NCBI GenBank assembly: GCA_021776785.1
Contig: JAJFFF010000039.1
Span: forward strand, 1-39,850
Origin: Planctomycetota bacterium
GTDB taxonomy: Bacteria > Planctomycetota > PLA2
Length of the DNA: 39,850 bases
Reading direction: 5' to 3'
This document shows, in pieces, positions 32,788 to 39,280 of the stretch. Every line of letters starts with the position of its first letter. Within the stretch, counting starts at the first letter, position 1. The notes below the pieces were generated by a model. The model had not been told where the DNA came from. It worked only from the letters and a program-made list of their open reading frames with translations, and made no database searches. The translations under genes and the position numbers were made by a program.

Positions 32788-35708
32788 GGCTGTTGCGACT
32801 GCGTCTCCAAGATTTCCGCGGCGTGAGCAAACGCGAACTGACGTTTTCCGAAGACGGCATCACGGTCGTCGAGGGCCAAAACGAAATCGGAAAGTCATCG
32901 TTCGCCGAAGCGATCGATGTCTTGTTCACGTACCCCGACACGTCGGTCGCGCGCGCCGTGACGGCCTTGCAGCCGGTCGGACGGGACGTCGGGCCCGAAG
33001 TCGAGCTCGAATGGGCCACGGGCCCGTATCGACTCCTCTACCGCAAACGGTTTTTGAAATCGCCCGAGACGACGCTGCGCGTGCTCGCGCCGACCAAGGT
33101 GCAGCTTACGGGGCGCGACGCGCATGACCGTGTGCAGGCGATCTTGGCCGAAACGCTCGACTCCGTGCTGTGGTCCGCGCTGCGCGTCAAGCAGGGTGCC
33201 GCCATGGAAGCGACATCGTTTGGTGGCGCACCCTCGCTCGCGCGCGCGCTCGAGACTTCGGGCGGGCGCGAGAGCGTGGACCAAGATGACGATCTGTTCC
33301 AGCGCGTCGTGGCCGAACGTGGGATCTACTTCACGCCGACCGGACAACCGAAGATGCCGCTGCGCAACGCGAAGGACGCGCTCGACCGCGCGGAGAAACG
33401 CGTCGCGCAGTGCGAATCCGATCTCGACGCCATGGAGACCGACATCGAACGCTCCGGCGAAATTGTCCGCGAACGCGCTGCGTGGATCGAGCGTCGTGGG
33501 CAGCGGGGCGCCGACTTCGACAAGCTCAAGCTTGAGGTGGACGCACTCGCGAAGCGGGAGGAAGAGGCGCGGCGGATCGAGCTGGAAACGCGTAACGCGC
33601 GTCTCGCCGCCCAAGTGCGTTTGCGCGAAAAGCGTGCGCGCGACGAGCTGGTCGAGCAGGTCACGGCCGCCGTGGCGCAGCGCAGTCAGCTTGAGGAACG
33701 CGCGCAAAAACACGCCCCGGCGCTGCGCGAGGCGCGCACCGCGCTGGAGCAAGCGAAAGCGGCCCACGCCGCGGCGCAGGAACGAGCCCTGGCCGCCGAT
33801 GCGACGAACGAGCTGCGCGAGAACGACTTTCGCTACCAACACGCCAAGCTCGACTTGGAACAACTCGGGGAGCGGCGCGATCGCGTCCGCGCCGCGCGAG
33901 TCGAAGCGGCGGCGGCCTCGAAGACGCTCGCCAAAAACGCGGTCGACAACGACGTCGTGCGGCGCCTGGAAACGTTGCAACTCGAACTGAACGGCTCGCA
34001 GGCGCGCTTGGAGGCCGGATCGCCGCAAGTGAAGTTGCGTGCGAAAAAGAAACTGTCCGCGCGCGCCGATGGACTCGCGATCGAACTCGAACCGAAGCAC
34101 GAGTTCGAGACGACCGTCCAAAAGAAGCTTGAGATATCGATTCCGGGCGTGCTTGAACTGGAAGTCGCGGTCGGAGCGAGCGTCGAAGAGCTTGCCGCCA
34201 AGCGCGATCAGGACGAACGTTCCTACCAAGCCGCGCTCAAGGCGTGCGGCGCCGCGGATCTCGAAGAAGCAAAAAAACTTCGCGATGAACGCGCGGAAGC
34301 CACGCGCGCGCTGGCCCAAAGCGAACGACAGTTGAAAGAAAACCTGCGCGATCTCACGCAGGAAGCGATGGCGGAGAAGATCGACCGGCTGCGCGGCTGG
34401 GTGGTCGGTTATCCGGCGAAGCGCGTCAGCACGCCCCCGCTGCCCGAGACCTTTGACGACGCGACGCAGCGCAAGCGGGAGGCGCGCGAGGAAGCCAAGG
34501 CGGCGCGCGCCGCGCAGGGTGAGGCTTCCACGGCATACGACAACGCTGTCAACGCGGCGGCGCGCGCGAGCACGCAGGCGCAAGAGGTCGATGTCCAGCT
34601 TCGTCATGTCACGGAGCGCGCGGTGGAGTTGGAAGGCAAGCTCGCCCGCGCCCGGCTGCCGCAGTCGGACGAAGAGATTGTGGCGTCTTGGCGTGCGGCG
34701 GACGACGCCGCGCGCGCGGCCGAAGAGCGTCTCGGCGCCATCAAAGAGGCGCTCGCGGCACGCTCGCCGGAACGTGTGCGACGCCTTCTCGACACGGCGC
34801 AGACCGACGTCGCCGACGCTCAGCGGCAGGTGCGCGCGCTCGAGGACGAGCAAAAGGAAGTCGGTGCGCGGTTAGACCTCCGCGGTGAGCAAGGGCTGTT
34901 TGACGCGCGCGAGGATGCGCGCGCGGAGTTCGCGCGCACGCAATACGAGCACAACTCCATCGACCGTCGCGCTTCCGCGGCCGCGCTCCTGTTCGACACG
35001 ATGACGACCCACCGCGACCGCGCTCGCGCCTCGTACGCGGCGCCGCTCCGCGACGCTATTCAAGAGCTCGGCCGTCCGGTCTTCGGCCCGGACTTTGCCG
35101 TCGAGCTCGACAGTGATCTCGCGATCGCTACGCGCACACTCGATGGGTCGACCCTCCCGCTGGACCAATTGAGCGTCGGCGCACGCGAGCAGCTGGCTGT
35201 GCTCGCCCGCGTCGCGTGTGCGATGTTGGTCGATGCCAAGGACGGCGTCCCGCTCGTGTTCGATGACGTGTTGGGGTATGCGGACCCCGAACGCACCACC
35301 GCCATGAATCAGGTGCTGGCCGGGGTCGCTTCGCGTTGCCAGATCGTGATTTTGACATGCAACCCGACCCGTTTTTCCCATGTGCTCGACGGTCCGAACC
35401 CGGCGCGCTACCTGCGCCTCTTTGCCGATGGACGCGTCGAGACCATCCTTTCATCCGCGCTGGCGAAGCCCGCTCCGCAAGAGACGGCCGAGACGGCGAA
35501 CCGTTTGGAGTCCCGTCCCCAGACACCGATCGCCCAAAAGCCGATGACGCAAGAGCCGATCACGCAAAAACCGATCACGCAAAAACCAGTGGCGAAGGGA
35601 CGACGTCGCACCAAACGGAAGCCGGCGCAAGACGATGCCGATTTCCCGCTGTTTCGGCGCGCGGGCATCGATGTCAGCATCGACGCCAACGGCGGCGCCA
35701 AGTCCTAA
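32784..35708 (+). CDS. SbcC/YhaN-like SMC-type ATPase
   Basis: A 974-residue ATPase. It begins with RLLRLRLQDFRG and the Walker A segment EGQNEIGKSSFAEAID (about 30-45). A long coiled coil fills about 200-800 with many charged heptads and the break YPAKRVSTPPLPETFDD. The ABC signature LSVGAREQL and the Walker B VPLVFDDVLGYADPE lie near 796-830. No CxxC zinc hook is seen at the coil tip, unlike SbcC and Rad50. The start is TTG at 32784, overlapping the nuclease stop as TTGA, with AGGGGG 7 nt upstream; longer frames run back into the nuclease gene. After the ATPase domain comes a unique tail of about 90 residues with PIAQK/PITQK repeats and a basic patch, ending in a short globular-looking stretch. 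Confidence 0.9.
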   Translation: MRLLRLRLQDFRGVSKRELTFSEDGITVVEGQNEIGKSSFAEAIDVLFTYPDTSVARAVTALQPVGRDVGPEVELEWATGPYRLLYRKRFLKSPETTLRVLAPTKVQLTGRDAHDRVQAILAETLDSVLWSALRVKQGAAMEATSFGGAPSLARALETSGGRESVDQDDDLFQRVVAERGIYFTPTGQPKMPLRNAKDALDRAEKRVAQCESDLDAMETDIERSGEIVRERAAWIERRGQRGADFDKLKLEVDALAKREEEARRIELETRNARLAAQVRLREKRARDELVEQVTAAVAQRSQLEERAQKHAPALREARTALEQAKAAHAAAQERALAADATNELRENDFRYQHAKLDLEQLGERRDRVRAARVEAAAASKTLAKNAVDNDVVRRLETLQLELNGSQARLEAGSPQVKLRAKKKLSARADGLAIELEPKHEFETTVQKKLEISIPGVLELEVAVGASVEELAAKRDQDERSYQAALKACGAADLEEAKKLRDERAEATRALAQSERQLKENLRDLTQEAMAEKIDRLRGWVVGYPAKRVSTPPLPETFDDATQRKREAREEAKAARAAQGEASTAYDNAVNAAARASTQAQEVDVQLRHVTERAVELEGKLARARLPQSDEEIVASWRAADDAARAAEERLGAIKEALAARSPERVRRLLDTAQTDVADAQRQVRALEDEQKEVGARLDLRGEQGLFDAREDARAEFARTQYEHNSIDRRASAAALLFDTMTTHRDRARASYAAPLRDAIQELGRPVFGPDFAVELDSDLAIATRTLDGSTLPLDQLSVGAREQLAVLARVACAMLVDAKDGVPLVFDDVLGYADPERTTAMNQVLAGVASRCQIVILTCNPTRFSHVLDGPNPARYLRLFADGRVETILSSALAKPAPQETAETANRLESRPQTPIAQKPMTQEPITQKPITQKPVAKGRRRTKRKPAQDDADFPLFRRAGIDVSIDANGGAKS
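35526..35585 (+). repeat. Four 15-bp tandem repeats inside the ATPase gene tail
   Basis: Four contiguous 15-bp units of the type CCGATNACGCAAAAR code for PIAQK, PMTQE, PITQK, PITQK. They form a flexible linker after the ATPase domain. The last two units are identical, suggesting recent expansion. Confidence 0.85.
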
Positions 35709-35755
35709 GCCCCCGTCCAACAGCGATACTCCACGGTGCAGTGACACCGGACCAT

Positions 35756-35789
35756 CCACCGGTGACCCTCCAAAGGGTGAAACCGGTGG
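35756..35789. other. Strong stem-loop between convergent genes
   Basis: CCACCGGT (35756-35763) pairs with ACCGGTGG (35782-35789), and inside it ACCCT pairs with AGGGT around a CCAA loop. It lies in the 174-bp gap between the convergent ATPase and selenoprotein genes. No T-run follows on either strand, so it may be a Rho-assisted or bidirectional transcription end, but this is not certain. Nothing else is seen in the gap. Confidence 0.5.
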
Positions 35790-35882
35790 AAGTACCGCTG
35801 GAGACGCGCCGGGAACGAACTGAAACGAGCGCGGGTACTGAACCCAGCGCGCACGCCGATGTTTTTTGACGCGCCGTGAGAC

Positions 35883-36398
35883 TTAGCGCGCGCGGAGATG
35901 GGCTTCCGCGTCGTCGAGGCCGCGGGCGACGATCTTGTTGCTGGGATCGACCAAGTAAAACGTCGAGCCCCAGATCAGACGAACGCCGAACGCGCGGGTT
36001 GTCTTCGGCGCATCCGCGAACACGGGGTAATTCATCCGTTCAGCCGCGGCGACCCGCGTGACGTCTTCGGCCGTGCCCGGCGTCACGCCGACGACCGTAA
36101 ACTCGCCGGAACCAAACTCGTTTTGCGCCTGCACGAGGCGCGGGACTGACTTCAGTCAAACGGGTCAGGTCGGCTTGAAGATGACATACAGCCGCCACCC
36201 CCGTGAGAGTTCCGCTGCGGTGCGGCCGTGCGCCGTACTGGCCACGAGTTCGCCGTCTTGAAACGCCGGGGCGGACTTCCCGGTCATGTCCGTGTTCCGC
36301 GCCGACCGAGCCGTCGTCGAAACCGCGCTGCAACCGATCGAGAGCGCGAAAAAGAGCGCGCACCTTACGTATGCGCGACCGCGTGTATGCGACATCAT
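35883..36398 (-). CDS. Probable selenoprotein: thioredoxin-like lipoprotein with a UxxU motif
   Basis: A 171-residue frame that reads through two TGA codons (36165-36167 and 36156-36158) in one frame. It has a lipoprotein signal (basic head, CALFFALSIGC, lipobox Cys23), then a TlpA/ResA-like thioredoxin domain: GKSAPAFQDGELVAS (40-54), WRLYVIFKPT (68-77), U78-Pro-Val-U81, LKSVPRLVQAQNEF, FTVVGVTPGTAE, MNYPVFADAPKTTRAFGV and STFYLVDPSNKIVARG. Both TGA codons fall exactly where the two redox cysteines of CxxC belong, and a SECIS-like hairpin follows. The product should be a periplasmic or outer-surface thiol/selenol redox protein. It starts 9 nt after the methyltransferase stop; TAACAT lies 6 nt before the ATG but contains that stop. 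A broken gene is the alternative and is less likely. The usual cis-Pro before the last strand is absent (WGST). Confidence 0.8.
36125..36141 (-). promoter_or_regulatory. Candidate bacterial SECIS element
   Basis: On the minus strand GCGCCU pairs with AGGCGC around the 5-nt loop CGUGC. The loop begins 20 nt after the second UGA and 29 nt after the first, inside the range usual for bacterial SECIS elements, and it carries the G-U that SelB-type recognition uses. A second small hairpin (GACUG / CAGUC, 36144-36157) starts on the second UGA itself. Confidence 0.65.
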
Positions 36399-36407
36399 GC
36401 TGTCATG

Positions 36408-37799
36408 TTACGCGTGCGTCGAACGATCGGGAAGGTCGCGCGCGGGCACGCTCCGCGCGTCGATCTGTTGGCGGGTAGCCGCCCACGCCGCGTCGGCAAG
36501 TCCAAGCCACGCCCAGACCATGCGGTCGAGTTCGGTTACCGCTAACGCGCTCGCTCCGCCGCGACATACGTCGCGGGCGCGCGCGGCCAGGGGCGCCGGC
36601 ACGGCATGCCAATCGGGCGCCGGCAAATCGCGCAGGTGGCGCACTTTCACCTGCGGAAACACCCGCTGCCCCGACTCCGCGACACGTGTGCGGTGATACC
36701 ACGCAACCGCCGTCGAATTGAGCCACGCGACCAAGAGCTCCGGCGCCACGCCGTCCGGCGCGCGACAAGCGAGGATGCTGTTGCGAAAGTACGTCGGCTC
36801 GCGATGCAGAGCAGCAATCGGACGCGAAGCCGTCTGTCGAATCAAGATCGGAATCGACTCGTACGTCGCGCGATCTTTGGCGCGAAAGTACTCGGTGGCC
36901 GCGAGTCCAGCGGGGCGCGCGAACGTGCGGCGCGGCGCATGCACGGCATAAGCGACCACGTCGCGACCCTCGCGCACGGGATCGCCGCCGCGGTCAAACA
37001 GCTTGCGCGCGCAGTTGCCGCTGTGGATCCCGATGTCGAGAAACAACTCCGCCGCCAGGTTCGGCCGACTCGTCAAGGCCTCCGGGAGTTTCGCGCGGTG
37101 GCCGAATGCCGCGCCTGCGCGTACGTTCGCATCGGGCGCCGCCCCCGAACGTTCCATGGCCATCCGCTCGCGAACCGCGAGCACCAACCCGCAAGTCGGC
37201 TGGATCACGCCCGGAAAACTGTCTTCACCGAACTCGAGCACCGGATCCACGAGTTGGGCATGGCGCTGCATGTGCTCGCGCAGCGGCGCGTATCGTTCCA
37301 ACTCGCACACCTGCCGCGGCAACAAGATCCCGACGCGCTCCCGCGCCAGGCGCAGCGACAACTCGACGAACGGGCCGTGCAGCGTCGGCCAGAGCGCAAA
37401 CGTCTCGTAGCGCTGCAGCACGTCGCGTCGCGTTGCCACCAGAGGTTGCGCATGGCGCCCGGAAAAACTCACCCACGGCGGATTGGCGATCACGAAGTCA
37501 AACGCCGCCTCGCCGCGGATGGCGCCGGTCGAGAAATCCGCCAACGAATCCGCTTGTTCGATTGCCGCTTGCGGGAGCCGCGCGCGCGCAGCCACGACAG
37601 CATCGGGATCGATGTCGAACCCAAACAGTCGCGCTTTCGGAAACGCCTGGGCGGCCGCCGCAAGCAACGCCCCGTCGCCGCACGCAGGGTCGCAAATGGA
37701 TACGGCGCGCGCGCGACTCGTTACGTCGGGCGGAATCGTGCGCTGCACAAGCGCGGTCGCAAGCGATGGCGGCGTGTACACGCGCCCGAACCCGGTCAT
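36408..37799 (-). CDS. TaqI-like N6-adenine DNA methyltransferase
   Basis: A 463-residue protein. The N-terminal catalytic domain has motif I DPACGDGALL (37-46), an acidic strand FGFDIDPDAV, and motif IV NPPW (106-109), the signature of amino-methyltransferases that modify adenine. It begins FGRVYTPPSLATALV, the usual start of the Eco57I/TaqI-type group. The second half resembles a TaqI-type target-recognition region, with LLVAWLNSTAVAWYHR and FPQVKVRHLRDLPAP near the end. No restriction endonuclease gene is beside it, so it may be solitary or an antitoxin-like or epigenetic enzyme; DNA target unknown. ATG at 37799. The stop at 36408-36410 is 9 nt before the selenoprotein start, so the two may be co-transcribed. 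Confidence 0.85.
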   Translation of the reverse strand: MTGFGRVYTPPSLATALVQRTIPPDVTSRARAVSICDPACGDGALLAAAAQAFPKARLFGFDIDPDAVVAARARLPQAAIEQADSLADFSTGAIRGEAAFDFVIANPPWVSFSGRHAQPLVATRRDVLQRYETFALWPTLHGPFVELSLRLARERVGILLPRQVCELERYAPLREHMQRHAQLVDPVLEFGEDSFPGVIQPTCGLVLAVRERMAMERSGAAPDANVRAGAAFGHRAKLPEALTSRPNLAAELFLDIGIHSGNCARKLFDRGGDPVREGRDVVAYAVHAPRRTFARPAGLAATEYFRAKDRATYESIPILIRQTASRPIAALHREPTYFRNSILACRAPDGVAPELLVAWLNSTAVAWYHRTRVAESGQRVFPQVKVRHLRDLPAPDWHAVPAPLAARARDVCRGGASALAVTELDRMVWAWLGLADAAWAATRQQIDARSVPARDLPDRSTHA

Positions 37800-37881
37800 G
37801 GACGCATCGTCCCACGCTGACCCGACAGCGCCGATGGTCGGGATGTTGCGCGCAATCTGGCATGGCGCGCGCGGTCACCGT

Positions 37882-37887
37882 TACACT
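37882..37887 (+). promoter_or_regulatory. -10 box of the ftcD gene, leaderless layout
   Basis: TACACT 7 nt before the ATG at 37895, in the same tgcgc...CCATGG context as hutI and hutH. No ribosome site between. Confidence 0.5.
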
Positions 37888-37894
37888 GCGCGCC

Positions 37895-39187
37895 ATGGCA
37901 TGGATAGAGTGCGTTCCCAACATCTCCGAAGGGCGAAACGAAGGCGTGATCGAAGCGATCGTCGCGTCGCTGCAGACGATTCCCGGCGTGCGCGTTTTGC
38001 ACCAAACGTCCGATGTCGACCACAATCGAACGGTGCTCACGCTGGCTGGTGCGCCGTTTGCCATCGAGCAGGCGGCGTTCGTTTGCGTACGCGAATCGAA
38101 TCGCCTGATCGATCTATCTGCACACGAGGGCGTGCACCCGCGGTGCGGGGCGACCGACGTCTTGCCGTTCGTGCCGCTCGAAGGCACCACCATGGCGCAG
38201 TGCGTCCGGGCGGCGCGCCGCGTCGCGGTTCGCATCCAAACCGAACTTGGACTTCCCACGCAGCTGTATGGCGACGCGTGCCCTGACAAGACATCGCTGC
38301 CCGATCTGCGACGCCAGGAGCGCCCGACCGGATCCATTGCTGTCGGTGCACGCCCTCCGCTGATTGCGTTCAACATCAATCTGGACACGACCGATGTTGC
38401 CGTCGCGCAACGCATCGCACGCAAGGTGCGCGCGAGTAGCGGCGGGCTTCCCGCGGTCCGCGCGCTCGGGTTTGCGCTGGCCAGCCGCGGATGCGTTCAG
38501 GTCTCGATGAATCTGATCGACTGGACCGTGACGACGCCGGCCCGCGCCTTGGCCGAAGTCGCAGCGTGCGCCGGCGCCGCGGGTGTTGCTGTGGCGGAGA
38601 GCGAACTTGTAGGCATGATTCCGCGCGGCGCGATGGACGCGTGCGCGCGCGAGGGCTTGCGCCTCGAAACGGCCGCAGTACTGGAAACCGCGACCTCGTT
38701 TCTCGACGCACTCGCCGTGGACTCGGTGGCGCCGGGCGGCGGTTCAGCCGCGGCGCATGTCGGCGCGGTCGCCGCCGCGCTGGTCGCGATGGCGGCGGGC
38801 ACAGCGAGGCGACACGGCGATAGCGAAGCGCTGGTGAAGATGCATCAAGAAGCGGAAGCCTTGCGCGCACAACTCACCTACCTCACGGACGAGGACGGAC
38901 GCGCGTTCGCGAAGTTTGTGGCCACAAAATCGCCCCAAGACCTGGAACGGGCCACCGAGATTCCCATCGAAATCGCGGAAGCCTGCGCAAGGGTCGAGGC
39001 CTTGACCGCAAGAGTGATGAAACACGCCCCGGGGCCTGTGAAAGTGGACTTAAAAGGCGCGGAACCGTTCGCAGCGGCAGCAAGAAACCAAGCCATCGAA
39101 ACCGTGCAAGCGAACCTCGGCCCGATCCAAGCAGGCGAATTCAAAGAAAACGCCGTCCGCCGCCTAAAAGCACTCGAAAACAAGTAA
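37895..39187 (+). CDS. ftcD: Formiminotransferase-cyclodeaminase (fused, compact)
   Basis: A 430-residue bifunctional enzyme that ends histidine breakdown: it moves the formimino group of formiminoglutamate to tetrahydrofolate, releasing glutamate, then releases ammonia to give 5,10-methenyl-tetrahydrofolate. Formiminotransferase domain (about 1-262): MAWIECVPNISEGRNEGVIE, SAHEGVHPRCGATDVLPFVP with the catalytic His81, and PPLIAFNINLDT. Cyclodeaminase domain (about 268-430): SVAPGGGSAAAHVGAVAAAL (277-296) and the long helices ending VRRLKALENK. Vertebrate FTCD has about 541 residues, so this one is compact: the cyclodeaminase part is only about 165 residues. ATG at 37895 starts the family homology; the longer upstream frame lies over the methyltransferase gene and is not used. 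Same strand as hutH, hutU and hutI but 7 kb from hutI. Confidence 0.94.
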   Translation: MAWIECVPNISEGRNEGVIEAIVASLQTIPGVRVLHQTSDVDHNRTVLTLAGAPFAIEQAAFVCVRESNRLIDLSAHEGVHPRCGATDVLPFVPLEGTTMAQCVRAARRVAVRIQTELGLPTQLYGDACPDKTSLPDLRRQERPTGSIAVGARPPLIAFNINLDTTDVAVAQRIARKVRASSGGLPAVRALGFALASRGCVQVSMNLIDWTVTTPARALAEVAACAGAAGVAVAESELVGMIPRGAMDACAREGLRLETAAVLETATSFLDALAVDSVAPGGGSAAAHVGAVAAALVAMAAGTARRHGDSEALVKMHQEAEALRAQLTYLTDEDGRAFAKFVATKSPQDLERATEIPIEIAEACARVEALTARVMKHAPGPVKVDLKGAEPFAAAARNQAIETVQANLGPIQAGEFKENAVRRLKALENK

Positions 39188-39280
39188 GAGAACGCGCCGC
39201 CAAAGCGACGAAGGACCCACCCACACTGGGGTGAACCCTCAAGAAGTCGAACGAAGGGAGTGCGAGCAGCAAACCCACAA

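Noticed and set aside
32895..34853. 652-residue minus-strand frame
   Set aside because: Shadow of the SbcC/YhaN-like gene; rich in Arg and Leu runs without any domain.
35883..36398. Pseudogene with two nonsense mutations
   Set aside because: Both stops are TGA, in the same frame, exactly at the two redox positions, with intact coding on both sides and a SECIS-like hairpin. Decay would be expected to hit other positions and cause frameshifts.
37106..37894. N-terminal extension of formiminotransferase-cyclodeaminase
   Set aside because: Antisense to the methyltransferase gene and not protein-like; the ATG at 37895 matches the family start.
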